Shown: positions 1-11,937 of the stretch, piece after piece
Layout: every line of letters begins with the position of its first letter
Position numbering within the stretch: the first letter of the stretch is position 1
DNA from: Craspedostauros australis
Lineage: Eukaryota; Bacillariophyta; Bacillariophyceae; Mastogloiales; Achnanthaceae
Direction of reading: 5' to 3'
NCBI GenBank assembly: GCA_026770025.1
Contig: JAMXDE010000026.1
Location: 1 to 64,000, forward strand
Length of the DNA: 64,000 bases
Notes under the pieces: model-generated
The model's database searches: none
Told to the model about the DNA's origin: nothing
Seen by the model: only the letters and a program-made list of their open reading frames with translations
Position numbers and translations under genes: made by a program

Positions 1-3000
1 TCCTCCTACGACGACGAGTTGGCAATCATGGTCGTGGATCGCACGCGCTTCCGTGCATCCGACCACCACACCGACACACCCGATGAACACACATGGCTCG
101 CCGACAGTGGAGCCTCATGCCACATTGTGAATTCGGACAAGGGGATGTTCAACATCCGCCACATCCAATCCTTTGTGAAGGTCGGTGACAACACACAACT
201 CAACTCACCGAAGATGGGGTCCATCTATCTCCGAGTGAAGCAACACGACAACACACAGCGCACCATCAGACTGAACGACGTGAAGTTCGCACCCAAGATG
301 TGGGTGAATCTGTTCTCAACGAACAAGGCGCTGGAGAATGGATACCAGATCGGAAACAACGGTATCATCATGGACATCGCAAACGGCAACGGGAACAAGA
401 TCGTGTTCGATCGAGTGTTCCGCACGCGAAATGGCTTCGTGACTGGCGTGCAGATGCATGCAGTCAAGCCACGCACAGACATCACGGCTGCGGCCGTCAC
501 ATCGGATCCACCGAAGGGCATCAACGCGTCCACACTCCATCGCATGTTGGGACACGCCCCACTGGAAGCAATGCAACGGACCGCATCGCATCACGGATGG
601 AACATCATCGGCACCATGCCGCCATGCAAGCACTGTGCCATCGCCAACGCACGAGTGAAGAACGTCCCGAAGGCGACCATCGCAAGAGCATCGCGACGAT
701 GTGAGCGATTCTTCATCGACATCAGCTACACAAAGCACACGAGCTTCGGAAACAAGCGGTACTGGGTGTTGATCGTAGACGACCACACAGATTACTGCTG
801 GAGCATCTTCCTCACCAACAAGAGTGACCAACCAGCCTTCCTGAAGCGATTCCTTCAGAAGATCCGTGCACACACGGACGGCAAGCCAATCATTTTCCGT
901 GGCGACAACAGCGGAGAGAACAAGGCATCCGAGGTCCATCTGCTCGAAGCCGGATTCGACGTCTCATTCGAATACACGGCATCCAACACACCACAGCAGA
1001 ACGGCAGGGTCGAGCGCAAGTTTGCATACTTGTACACGAAGATGCGATCCATGCTGAACGGCGCCCAGCTCAACGAAGAGCACAGACATGGTCTATGGGC
1101 TGCAGCAGCCAACGTCGCGACCGCGGTCGCCAACATCACCGTGGCGAAGGGACAGACCAAGTCGCCACACAACCTATTCTTCGGAGAGGATCCGAAGTAT
1201 GCAAGTGGACTCCGTACCTTTGGTGAAGTCGGAGTCGTCAAGACAGCCTACGGAGGCATGACGGCGAAACTCCAGAACAGAGGCGAGGCGATGTTATTCG
1301 TCGGATATGCTCCACAGCATGGATCCGGCGTCTACAACATGTACCGTCCATCCACCAAGTCCATCGTCTGCACCAGAGACGTGAAATGGCTCAACAGATC
1401 GTACGGGAACTTCAAGGGTTGGACCTACGGCACGGACGATGGGAAGCCGGAAGGGAGTCAGATCGTCGCAACCGATGCCGAGCACCCAACAGAGACCGAC
1501 GATGACGGATTCATCCTGGTCGGAAGGGAAGGGACAGCGCCGTCCCACACAGCTCAAACCAAGCCGAAGCGACGCTCTGTGTCATTCGCTGACGCGAATT
1601 CTTACCACGTCCTCTCAGATGACGACGACGAGGACGATGACGACACCAACAACAACACGAGTGCGAAGAAGAACTCACCAGGTCTCGCGAGCGAGACGGC
1701 GACCACACCAGTGGACGAAGGGACTGCGTCCGAAGAAGAGGTTGACGCGATTCCCGTCGACGACGACACAGTGACCGACATTGAAGATGTCGCCCCACCG
1801 AGTGTCCCGCCAAGCATCCTCCGCACTCCGCCAACATCACGCAAGCGTTCGCACGAAGCGAACGACGATTCGAAAACTAGTCGCACCACGACTGCTGATC
1901 CCCCAAAACGACCAAGCAAGCGCGACACCACTCGCAGCGAACGACAACAGCGATACATCGAGCGAAGCAAGCATCAAGCAAAAACAGATGCGAAGTCGCG
2001 TGCGTCGCTGCCATCCAACGTGAAAGGAAAGAGCGAATTGCGCAACCTTGCAAACTACAACAAGCCAGGGAAGAAAGAGAAGCGTGAAGGCAAGCGTTTC
2101 GCAACCAACCTATCCGTCTTCAACAGGGGAAGCGACACCGACGACGACGACGACAAGGACAACAGCGAGGAGAGCAACGACGATGACGAAACCAATGACG
2201 ACACCACCGACGAGAATGAGGAGAACAACGAAGCTACGGACGACGAAGACAGCGATTCTCCTCCATCAGACATCACCAACGCAGTCACAGATGCTCTATT
2301 CGGTAACAACGCAATCAGCACCGACGACTTCGAGATAGAGATCTGCGCAACCACCCAAGATGAGACAGGAGAGACATCGACGCACATCGAGCCATCAACC
2401 TTCGACCAAGCATTCAACCATCCGAATGCAACACACCGGAAGGGCTACAGAGCTGCCATCGCAAAGGAGTTCGGTTCGATGGATGCTCGATCCGTCTACA
2501 GCAAGATCAAGCGCTCATCGATTCCAAGGGACCGCAGATGCTGCAAGTGCAAATGGGTGTTTAAATTAAAGCGCAATGGAACCTATCGAGCGCGTCTGGT
2601 GGCGTGTGGCTATTCGCAGGTTGCAGGAGTGGACTACCAAGAGCACCACTCGCCTGTCATCCACGACGTCACGTACCGTGTGATGATGGTGATCATGATG
2701 CTGCAGAAGATGGACTGTGCACTCGTGGACGTCGTCACGGCATTCTTGTACGGCGACCTCGAAGAAGAGGTGTACATGAATTGTCCAAGCGGAATGGACA
2801 GCACACCGGATGAAGCGCTGCTGCTGCACAAGCCAATCTACGGGCTGGTCCAGAGCGCACGCCAGTGGTACAAGATGCTGGTGTCAACGCTGAAGGGAAT
2901 GCGATTCGACCAGAGCGCGGCAGATCCGTGTCTCTTCCATCGCAAGACGAAGAACGAAACAGTCATCGTGGCGATCTACGTTGACGACTGCTTCTGCTGC

Positions 3001-3975
3001 GGACATCAGAAGGCACTCGAGCAATTCATGATCGACATCCAGAAGAGCAAGTTCAAGGTCACCATCGAGAAGGGTTTGGGTGACTACCTCAGCTGCAACA
3101 TCCAGCTCAACGCAGACAAGACGAAAGCCGTCCTACGCCAGCCACATCTGATCCGAAACCTAATCACCGAGTTTGGTGCAGAGGTGGAGAAGATGCAGCG
3201 CTACGCGACGCCAGGGACGCCAAGCCAGAGCATCGTTCGCCCATCCGAAGAGAACGGATTGCAGAAGGTAGATGCAGCAGAGCATGCTGACTATCGCAAG
3301 GGAGTGGGAATGCTTCTATTCTTGATCAAGCATTCGCGTCCCGACATCGCCAACCCTGTCAGAGAGCTGACGAAGGTACTGGATGGACCGACCAAGGCTG
3401 CAACCAAGGAGATGCGGCGTATCATCAAATACGTCATCGACACGAAGCACTACGGTCTGAAGATCCATCCTGTCATGACAGACAACAGCGCATGGAACAT
3501 GGAGATGTTCTGCGACAGCGAATACGCCGGAGACAAGGACACTCGCATCAGTGTCGGCGGATTCATTCTCTACCTCTGTCAAGTCCCTATCCTCTGGCGA
3601 TCCAAGGCGCAGAAGGCAGTGACCCTCAGTTCATCAGAGGCAGAGTACATCGCGCTATCCGAGGCGGCGAAGGAGATCTTCTTTGTGATGCAACTCCTGG
3701 AGAGTGTGGGAGTGCCAGTGAAGACTCCAATCACTGTGAGAGTTGACAATGTTGGAGCCATCTTCATCGCGAAGAACCCCTCAACATCGCAACGCTCCCG
3801 CCATATCGACGTACGCCATCATTACGTCCGCAACATGGTGAATGACAAGCTGATCGAAATCATCTTCGTCAAATCAGAGAACAACCGAAGCGACGGCTTC
3901 ACGAAGAACATCAAGTCAGAGCTACAGCGCGAACACGAGAAGACTTACCTACACACTGGCGACAGCAGCGAATGA
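1..3975 (+). CDS. Copia Pol polyprotein, element 1 (5'-truncated)
   Basis: The reading frame is open from the first base of the window to the stop at 3973-3975, so the true start lies to the left. Domains in order: aspartic protease (ADSGASCH near residue 30), GAG-pre-integrase zinc site (HRMLGH ... CKHC), integrase core (FIDISY, GDNSGENK, then NGRVERKF with the third acid), a long acidic and Lys-rich linker (about residues 520-780), reverse transcriptase (YVDDCFCC) and RNase H (CDSEYAGDKDTR, SSEAEYIALSEAAKE). These polyproteins are cleaved to make the enzymes that copy the element RNA and insert the cDNA. No internal stop or frameshift is visible in 1,300 codons, so this copy may be young. 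Calling it copia rather than gypsy rests on the integrase-before-RT order. Confidence 0.93.
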   Translation, partial: SSYDDELAIMVVDRTRFRASDHHTDTPDEHTWLADSGASCHIVNSDKGMFNIRHIQSFVKVGDNTQLNSPKMGSIYLRVKQHDNTQRTIRLNDVKFAPKMWVNLFSTNKALENGYQIGNNGIIMDIANGNGNKIVFDRVFRTRNGFVTGVQMHAVKPRTDITAAAVTSDPPKGINASTLHRMLGHAPLEAMQRTASHHGWNIIGTMPPCKHCAIANARVKNVPKATIARASRRCERFFIDISYTKHTSFGNKRYWVLIVDDHTDYCWSIFLTNKSDQPAFLKRFLQKIRAHTDGKPIIFRGDNSGENKASEVHLLEAGFDVSFEYTASNTPQQNGRVERKFAYLYTKMRSMLNGAQLNEEHRHGLWAAAANVATAVANITVAKGQTKSPHNLFFGEDPKYASGLRTFGEVGVVKTAYGGMTAKLQNRGEAMLFVGYAPQHGSGVYNMYRPSTKSIVCTRDVKWLNRSYGNFKGWTYGTDDGKPEGSQIVATDAEHPTETDDDGFILVGREGTAPSHTAQTKPKRRSVSFADANSYHVLSDDDDEDDDDTNNNTSAKKNSPGLASETATTPVDEGTASEEEVDAIPVDDDTVTDIEDVAPPSVPPSILRTPPTSRKRSHEANDDSKTSRTTTADPPKRPSKRDTTRSERQQRYIERSKHQAKTDAKSRASLPSNVKGKSELRNLANYNKPGKKEKREGKRFATNLSVFNRGSDTDDDDDKDNSEESNDDDETNDDTTDENEENNEATDDEDSDSPPSDITNAVTDALFGNNAISTDDFEIEICATTQDETGETSTHIEPSTFDQAFNHPNATHRKGYRAAIAKEFGSMDARSVYSKIKRSSIPRDRRCCKCKWVFKLKRNGTYRARLVACGYSQVAGVDYQEHHSPVIHDVTYRVMMVIMMLQKMDCALVDVVTAFLYGDLEEEVYMNCPSGMDSTPDEALLLHKPIYGLVQSARQWYKMLVSTLKGMRFDQSAADPCLFHRKTKNETVIVAIYVDDCFCCGHQKALEQFMIDIQKSKFKVTIEKGLGDYLSCNIQLNADKTKAVLRQPHLIRNLITEFGAEVEKMQRYATPGTPSQSIVRPSEENGLQKVDAAEHADYRKGVGMLLFLIKHSRPDIANPVRELTKVLDGPTKAATKEMRRIIKYVIDTKHYGLKIHPVMTDNSAWNMEMFCDSEYAGDKDTRISVGGFILYLCQVPILWRSKAQKAVTLSSSEAEYIALSEAAKEIFFVMQLLESVGVPVKTPITVRVDNVGAIFIAKNPSTSQRSRHIDVRHHYVRNMVNDKLIEIIFVKSENNRSDGFTKNIKSELQREHEKTYLHTGDSSE

Positions 3976-3994
3976 CTGACGCCTACAGGAAGGG

Positions 3995-4561
3995 TGTCGG
4001 AATGTGTGTACTCGGATGTGTATGCATCAGTCACACTTGCTCGCCGCCATCTAGACTATTCGGTGGCGGAATCACGACACAAAACTATGACGTCACAGGG
4101 ATACCATCGCTATACCACGAAGACACCGCGATACTACGATGGCAGGATACCGCAATACCAGCGGATACCACAGTATCCATCACACGTGACGTCACATCGA
4201 GACCTTAACTACCAGGTCTACAGGAATGAAATATGTTGTGAATATTCCATCAGATTCGATCAATCATCAGGTTCAACAAAACCTGAACACGGAACAACGA
4301 CGAGACAACGAGAGAGAAACGACGACGTTGACGATGAAGTCAACATCAACGAGCAACATGAGAGCAATGTGCATGGAGGTGCAAGAGGATTGCACCAAGC
4401 AATGAGAGCAAGGAAGAGATGGATCAAGAGAGCATCTTGATCATCTCATACCCCACGCTCGCTCACCAACAATCAATAGCAACAACAGTAACAGTAACAG
4501 AAACACTTTGACAAAGAGTGTGACTACTACCGATCCTCCGTGCGCGGAGCCTTCCAACACA
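3995..4561 (+). repeat. 3' LTR of element 1
   Basis: It starts TGTCGG directly after the polypurine tract and ends ...CCAACACA, giving the usual TG...CA limits. The length is about 567 bp. The right limit is inferred from the CA end and from element 2 starting at 4563. No partner LTR is in the window to confirm it. A 148-codon open frame inside it (3994-4440) is not supported as a gene. Confidence 0.65.
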
Positions 4562-4562
4562 T

Positions 4563-4793
4563 TGATGCATGGACGGACGATCTTCTGATTTTCTCAGAAA
4601 TCGTTATTTGCAAATTTCCTCCAGAAATCTTGCCCCTTTTCGTGTGTTCCGTTTCCCCTGTAATTCTGACGAATCACAGTATACTATCGACACGAGTATA
4701 GTTATACCGTCCAAGTGCGTATGAGAGAATAACGGGTGAACGATGCACATATACACGTACATCTTGACATATACTCACATGTACATCTCGACA
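4563..4793 (-). repeat. 3' LTR of element 2
   Basis: This 231-bp copy differs from the 5' LTR by three substitutions that I can see by eye. On the minus strand it begins TGTCGAGATG and ends CATGCATCA. The purine run just inside it (minus strand AGGAAGGG) is the plus-strand primer site. Confidence 0.93.
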
Positions 4794-4813
4794 CCCTTCC
4801 TGTGTGCATTCGT

Positions 4814-7800
4814 TCATTCGAATGTTCTCGATGTGTCAAGGTATGACTTCTCGTGTTCGCGTTGTAAGTCGGCCTTGATGTTCTTGGTGAATCCGTCGCT
4901 TGTGTTCTGCTCGGATTTGACGAAAATGATTTCGATGGTTTTGTTGATTACCATGTTCCTCACATAGTGATGGCGCACGTCGATGTGCCGCGATCGTTGG
5001 GATGTTGATGGGTTCTTGGCGATGAAGATCGCTCCGATGTTGTCCACACGGACCTTGATCGGTGTCTTCACTGGGACGCCCACACTTTAGAGTAGCTGCA
5101 CGACGAAGAAGATCTCCTTTGCCGCTTCGGAAAGGGCAACGTATTCTGCTTCGGATGAGCTGAGTGTAACGGCCTTCTGTGCCTTGGATCGCCAAAGGAT
5201 TGGTACCTTGCACAGGTATAGGATGAACCCTCCTACGCTGATTCTCGTGTTCTTGTCTCCTGCATATTCGCTATCGCAGAAGAGCTCCATGTCCCAGCCG
5301 TCGTCGTCTGGACGCGCTGGATGGATCTTTAATCCATAGTCCTTTGTATCGATCACATACTTGATGATCCGATACATCTCCTTCATTGCGGCCTTGGTGG
5401 GCCCGATCAATACCTTGGAGAGTTCCCTCACAGGGTTCGCGATATCTGGTCGCGAGTGCTTGATGAGGAAGAGTAGCATACCGACGCCTCGGCGGTATTC
5501 GGCATGTTCTTCCGGTCCGACCTTCTGCAGTCCGTTGTCTTCGGATGGTCGTACGATGATTTGACCCGGGGTTCCTGGTGTCCCATAGCGTTGCATCTTC
5601 TCGACCTTGGTTCCGAACTCTTTGATGAGGTGTCGGATGAGATGTGGTTGACGCAATGTCGCTCTAGTCTTGTCATGGTTCAGTTCGATGTTGCAGCTGA
5701 GGTAGTCTCCGAGTCCGCGCTCGATTGTCACCTTGAATTTGCTGCCTTGGATGTCCTTCAGGAATGTCTCCAGTGCTTTGGAGTCTCCGCAACAGAAGCA
5801 ATCGTCCACGTAGATGGCCACGATCATGCTTCCTTCGTTCGTCTTCCTATAGAACAGGCACGGGTCTGCTGCGCTCTGTTCGAAATTGATGTTCTTGAGG
5901 GTCGATACCAACATCTTGAACCATTGCCTGGCGCTCTGCACAAGTCCGTAGATTGGCTTGTGTAGGGTCAGGGCTTCGTCTGGTTGATGATCCATCCCGT
6001 TGGGACAGTTCATGTAGATCTCCTCGTCGAGGTCTCCATGTAGGAATGCCGTTACGACATCGACGAGTGCGCAGTCCATCTTCTTGATTAGCATGATCAC
6101 CATCATGACCCGATAGGTCACGTCATGGATGACGGGTGAGTAATGCTCTTGGAAGTCTACTCCTGCGACTTGTGAATAGCCACATGCAACGAGTCGTGCT
6201 CAATGTGTGCCGTCACACTTCAGCTTGAAGACCCATTTGCACTTGCAGCATCTGCGGCCGCGTGGGATGGCGTCTCGTTTGATCTTGCTGTACACCTTGC
6301 GTGTATCCATGGAGTCGAACTCCTTCTTGATGGCTGCTCGATATCCCTTTCGATGGATAGGATCTGGGTGATTGAAGGCTCCATCAAATGTTGTAGGTTC
6401 GATGTGCTTCTCTGGTTCTTTGTTCTCGTCCTGCATCGATAGTCCGATATCGATTGCTGGTCTCTCGGTGATGATTGCATTCATCCCGTATAATCCAGTT
6501 GTGCTATGGTGAGTGATCTCGATCTCTTCATCTTCGTTTTCGATTTCTTCGTCATCTGTAGTTTCGTTGTTGGAATCGTCGATCATCTCGTCGCTGAGTT
6601 CGTCACTCGCCTCATTGGACGATGGATCGCTCTCATAGCCTTCTTCCTTTCGACCTCGTTCGTTGAAGTCTGCGAGCTCGCACAGAGCTCTGGGAATACT
6701 CTTCCCTGCAGTTGACTTGGGATTAGCTTCTCCCTTCCTGCCTCGTGCTTCGTGACGTCGGATCCTCTCCGTTCTAGCTATGTCACGCTTGCTTGGTTTG
6801 CTCGGTGGAGGTCTGGATGGTGTGTCATGTGTAGACCTCGCTGGTGTGTTCGGAGGAGTGACGTCTGTGTCATCATCGGCTTCGTCGCCGGAGGGTAGGA
6901 TTTCGTCATCCTCATGATTGGATTCGCTCCGATCCTCCTCGTTATTTTGGATTAGTTGAGTCACTACTCCGTCGTCCTCATTATCCTCATCATCGCTGTC
7001 TGATAGGATGTAGTACCTGTTGCTGTCAGCGAAAGATACTCTCTTCGCTTCCGATGTTTGACGCGTTGCCGTCCTTGGCATTGCTCCCTTCCGTCCGATG
7101 GTTGTGAAGCCGTCTGCGTCCGTTGTTCCTGTTTCGTTGGATATGTTCGGTGCTGGTGCCCAGCCACGGAACTGTCCGTATGATTGGTTGAGCCACTTGA
7201 TGTCCCGTGAACAGATGAGTGACTTGGTCGATGGTCTGTACATGTTGTAGACCCCTGATGCGTGTTGGTGTGCATATCCAATGAACACCATCTCTTCTCC
7301 TCTATTCTTGAGTTTGGCGGTAATCCCGCCGTAGGTAGTCTTCACAACACCCACCTCTCCGAAAGTGCGGAGTGCATCCGTGTATGGTGGATCATTGCCG
7401 AAGAATAGTCGATGTGGTGACTCCTTCTGGTTCTTCGCTACGGTGATATTGGCGATGGCGGTGGCAGTGCTAGCAGCTGCTGCCCACAGGCCATGCCTAT
7501 ACTCTTCGTCGAGCTGTGCTCCGTTGAGCATGGAGCGGATCTTGGTGTAGAGGTACGCGAACTTGCGTTCCACTCTGCCGTTCTGTTGCGGCGTGTTCGA
7601 TGCCGTGAATTCGAATTTCACGTTGAGTCCTGCATCGATGAGAATATCCTGCGTGGACTTGTTCTCTCCGCTGTTGTCACCTCGGAAGATGATCTGTTGG
7701 TCACCAGTCTGTGACTTGATCGTTTGAACGAACCGTTTGATGTATCCTGGTTGATCACTTTTGTTCTTGAGAAAGAAACTCCAGCAGTGATCCGTGCAGT

Positions 7801-10800
7801 CGTCCACAATCAGGGTCCAGTAGCGTTTATCTCCAAAGCTTATGTGTTTAGTGTAACGAATGTCAATGAAGAGCCGTTCGCCACGGCGAGTTGCTCTCGG
7901 AATGGTTGCCTTCGGAATATTCTTCACTCTTGCGTTCGCGACCGCGCAGTCGCGACATACCGGCATCTCGCCGATGATCTTCCATCCATACTGAGCGGCC
8001 GTCCGCTTCATGGTCTCGAGTGGCGCGTGGCCGAGCATTCGGTGCAGGTTCACTGCGCTGATCTCCTTGGATGGATTCTTGACGATGGCTGTGCAAGCCT
8101 TGTCGTCATCTGTCGGCATGATGGGATGCATTTGCACTCCCGTGATGAATCCGTTGGATGTGGGGAAGACTCGATCGAACACGATTTTCGTTCCGGATCC
8201 GTTGATGATGTCCATCAGAATGCCGTTGTTACCAAGCTGGTAACCGTTGTACAGAGCCTTGTTCGTGGAGAAAAGGTTCACTGCCATTTTCGGTGTGTAC
8301 TTCACATCATCGAGCCGGATGACGTGGCCAGTGTTGTCTCGCTGCTTGACCTTCAGGCGAATGGATCCCATTTTGGGAGAGTCCAGCTTCGTGCTGTCTC
8401 CCACTTGGACGAAGGACTTGATGTGCCGCACGTTGAAGAGAGCGGCGTCCGAGTTGACGATGTGACACGAAGCTCCGCTATCGGCGAGCCAGGTGTCCTT
8501 GTTGACCTTGTCCTTGTATCTGGTGCTCAGCTCGTGGAGTTGCTCCACGGCTGCCGCAGCTATCTCGTCGTTGAAGCTGCCGTCATCGTCGTCTTTGTGG
8601 ACTCCATCTTTGTTGTATGGATTGCGGTGGTCCTCATCGTCCATCTCATCGGGTAGTTGCGCATAGTCCGATGGAATCGTATTGCTTCGATGAGATCCTG
8701 TGGCTGGATCGTATGGGTGGACGCGTGATCGCTCGCGTAAGAGCACGCGCATGCATCCTCCAAGGATGTAATGTAGATCCGTCTCTGGGATCGTTTCCGA
8801 GTTGTTCGCTTCCAGTATGCGGTTGATGATGATCGCATTGACGAGGATCTCTTCGATTGATTCGAAGTGCTCGGATAGGATGGATCCCATCATGTTCACC
8901 CATATTGGCATGAGTGCTCCTCGTGTGGTTCCTGGGAACAGTCGCATTCCCGCTTCCATTACAGCGTCAAAGATGAGCTGCTTTTGGATTATCAATGCTG
9001 TTGCTGTTGCATTTGGGATGGTGCTGTGACGGAGGAGGTAATCGACGCTGTTGGGATACTCAATAGGTGGGAAGTCGATGTTCCCTGGGTAGACGACACG
9101 CTCGTTTGGATTGAAGCTGTCGTCTGGATGATTGCTGTCCTTGGATTCGTCGCTGTCATCCTCGTCGAAGATGCCCGATCTGTTGTTCCCCGCCGCTGGA
9201 GGAGGCGGCGCCGCGCCGCGGTTCGTTTCGCCTTGGCCTCGATTAATGAAGGTCCCCATTCTCTCGTATCTCCCAGCTTGAGGAGGAGGCAACTCGTCGC
9301 GGTTCACCTCGTCGTCTTCATCTACGCCGTCCTCGTCGGCGTCGTCGTCGTCATCGCTCATGGCCTCTTCGATGTCGCTATCGTTGGCCTCGTTGTCCAT
9401 CTCAGCTTCGTCGCCGTATGAACCGATCAGGTCGTGCGCGTTGAAGCAGCATTCGTAGCTCACTTCGCGTCTTGGATCCACCTCGTGGATGATTGGCTCC
9501 TCACTGAGCCACTCCGGGACGATCTCATCGTCCTGTACTTCGTCGTCACTCCCGACGCATGCGAAGTTATCGAAGAAGGAGTCTTCGATGTAGTCGTTGG
9601 ACACCAACATGCAGAGCGGCATGTCCTTTGCTGAGAGTACCATCTCGTGCCCGCTCTTGTCGTGTCCTTGTGTTGCTGTGTTGGCCTGCTCGTCGGCCTT
9701 CTTCTTCTTGTTGAACTTCTTCTTTCGGCACTCCGCCTCGCGGTGACCGAAGATGCCGCAGTAGTTGCACTTGCCCTTGAAGCCGCTTCCCTTGTTGCGC
9801 TTTCCGTTCATCTTGTTGTTGGTGTTGTTGTTTTTCTTGTTGTTCGATTTCTTGCGTTCTGGGCAATCGGCGGATCTATGGCCATACACGCCACAGTTGT
9901 GACAAGTACCCTTGAAGTTACCGGTGCTTGTGAAACCGGTGTCGTTGCTCTTCGTGTTACTGTCTTGGAAGTTGTCGACGTACGCCTTGCCTCCTTGATG
10001 AGTGGCGTATGCTGTGCGGAGTACTCCTTTGATCGTGTTGATGGTGACCAGTTCCGGATTGAACGTGAGTTGATGTTGGAAGTTCACGACGTGAGTTCTG
10101 TATTCGTTGCTCACCGTGCTGAGGATTTGCATGATCATTTCCTCGTCCGTGATCTCGTACTTGACATCGTGGAGACGCGATCGTAAACCTTCGAGTCGCG
10201 TGATGTAGATGTCGGGGTCCGTGTCTCTCTTCATCTTTTCGTTGTTGAATTGGCGCTTGAGTTTGATCTTCGTCACCGCGTCGGATGGTCGGAACTTCTC
10301 CGCGAGAACGTTCCACGCTGCGTGTGCGTCTCCTTCGGGGTAGTCGTCGGAGATGCATTGGTTGATGTACTGGATGGCCTGCTTACCTTTTCCTTTCTCT
10401 GCATCCATCATGAGGATCAGATCGCTGAAGCAGTCGCATCCCAGCTCGTAGATCTCCTCCATCGCTTCCTTGTCTTCATCGGCAGCTGCCGCGATCTCGC
10501 TCACTGTTGGCACCTTGGTCTTGCCCAACATCACGTCTCTCGTCTTCTGTGCACGAGCGTATGCCTTCGCTTGGGACTCCCATGCGCTGTAGTCTTCCTG
10601 TTCACTGCTGAACATCGGCGCCTTGATGCGTCGCTTGTTCATGTTGGCTGATGTCGCCATGTTGGTTCGTTGTTTCGTCGTTGGTGCGCTCACGCCCTTG
10701 ATTTCCGTTTGTTTCTGTGTTGTCACTTTTTCGAATTTCGCTTGTTGTTTCGCGAGGGTTGATTTGCTCACAAATTCTCCTCCTGGTGGTGTCTCACATT

Positions 10801-11065
10801 TACCACTCTGTTTGGCTGTGCGAATGCTCTTCGTCACACCGGTCTCCTCTTGCTTGGCCGCCTTGAGAATCCTCTCTTCCTCGCGGTGTAGTCTTGCAGA
10901 CCGTTCTTCTTCGGTCTCGTCGATTGCGCTTGCGTATGCGCCTGATAGGACAGTAGCCGCAGCTGCTTCCTTCTCTTCTCGTGGTGGAGTCTCACTCGCA
11001 CCTTCTTCTATCTTGATAGCCGGATTGGACAGAGGGATGTCTCTCAATTCCTCTTCCTCGCTCAT
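4814..11065 (-). pseudogene. Copia Gag-Pol, element 2 (two nonsense codons)
   Basis: One frame runs from the ATG at 11065 to 4814 and is broken only by TGA at 6200-6202 and TAA at 5084-5086. Both lie inside Pol: the first in the reverse transcriptase, where element 1 has an Arg (GTYRARLV), and the second in RNase H, where element 1 has a Glu (QLLESVG). Order: Gag (residues about 1-350), two CCHC knuckles (CHNCGVYGHRSADC and CNYCGIFGHREAEC), an acidic spacer of about 350 residues, protease (ADSGASCH), integrase (GDNSGENK, NGRVERKF), acidic linker, RT (YVDDCFCC) and RNase H (CDSEYAGDKNTR, SSEAEYVALSEAAKE). Gag and Pol share one frame, as in many copia elements. Otherwise intact, so recently inactivated unless the stops are read through. 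Confidence 0.92.
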
Positions 11066-11706
11066 TCAGTCTACTGCTCTTGAATGATGTCCGTCTTCCT
11101 CGCACGATCTGATTCGCGGGCTCGCCCTGATCTATCGTTTATAAACGTGTTGGCAAGTTCCGCTCACGGTAACCTACGAACGTGGAAGATGGTGTTGGTT
11201 GATAGTCGTCTGTTTGTTATTTCATTACTTGGCTACTCCGATCCTCTCGGTGTACGCCGTTCTCTTGCCCGATGCTCTCGGCGCTTCAATCTGTTTTGTA
11301 GATTCAGTCTCCGACTATGAGTCGGTACGCGAGATCCTCTCTCGCTCCTCTCTGTATTCTCTCTCTCTCTCTCACCATCGTGTGCTCGTGCAACACGATA
11401 CTCCATGTTCGATGCGTGCTCCGCATTCGATACTCCGTTCATTTACTACTGGCTTCTACTCCATGAGTACTTACCATTTGAAGTTCACCTTCAGTATCCA
11501 TGATCTTCATGGGTCATTGTATCTTCGCCTCCTGCTCTGACTTGGAGACAGCTGTCGACGTGGTGACATGATGACATCCTGTCAACGTCAGTGGGCGTCC
11601 TTCTGCTCTCCAGATGTCACGTTCCATTGGTGATGCAGTAGTCTGTCAGATGATATCGTCATCTGAGGTTTAGTTGGGAAGTACCTCGAGATTCTCTTGG
11701 TACCAT
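11066..11706 (-). other. Leader and primer-binding site of element 2
   Basis: This is the 640-bp untranslated stretch between the 5' LTR and gag. The primer site TGGTACCAAGAG (minus strand) begins one base inside the LTR, and its TGG start fits pairing with the CCA end of a tRNA. No conserved ORF is seen. A diverged copy of the same leader is present at 48670-49238. Confidence 0.75.
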
Positions 11707-11937
11707 TGATGCATGGACGGACGATCTTCTGATTTTCTCAGAAATCGTTATTTGCAAATTTCCTCCAGAAATCTTGCCCCTTTTCGTGTGTTCCATTTCC
11801 CCTGTAATTCTGACGAATCACAGTATACTATCGACACGAGTGTAGTTATACCGTCCAAGTGCGTATGAGAGAATAACGGGTGAACGATGCACATATACAC
11901 GTACATCTTGACGTATACTCACATGTACATCTCGACA
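11707..11937 (-). repeat. 5' LTR of element 2
   Basis: 231 bp, the partner of the copy at 4563-4793. It should hold the element promoter. Its outer edge interrupts the reverse transcriptase of element 3 right after a YRSVVGML motif. Confidence 0.93.

Larger units (their letters stand above)
1..4561 (+). mobile_element. Copia element 1, 3' portion
   Basis: This is the 3' part of a Ty1/copia retrotransposon cut by the left window edge. It holds most of pol, then a polypurine tract (AGGAAGGG, ending at 3994) and a 3' LTR from 3995. It lies tail to tail with element 2, whose LTR starts only one base after this LTR appears to end. The pol sequence is closely related to element 2 along its whole length, but the LTRs differ, sharing only the first few bases (TGTCG). 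The 5' LTR and gag lie outside the window. Confidence 0.9.
4563..11937 (-). mobile_element. Copia element 2, full length, inactivated
   Basis: Two 231-bp direct repeats (4563-4793 and 11707-11937) bound a 6.9-kb interior in minus orientation. From 5' to 3' on the minus strand it has the 5' LTR, a primer site TGGTACCAAGAG starting one base after the LTR, a leader of about 640 bp, gag-pol, a polypurine tract (AGGAAGGG) and the 3' LTR. Flanks are CACAT on the left and AACAT on the right, a 4-of-5 match. The left neighbour is the element 1 LTR and the right neighbour is element 3 coding sequence, so it sits in a nest of insertions. Confidence 0.93.

Noticed and set aside
7724..8656. 310-codon plus-strand frame opposite element 2 Pol
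   Set aside because: Antisense shadow. The minus strand carries conserved integrase and GAG-pre-integrase motifs in the same stretch.
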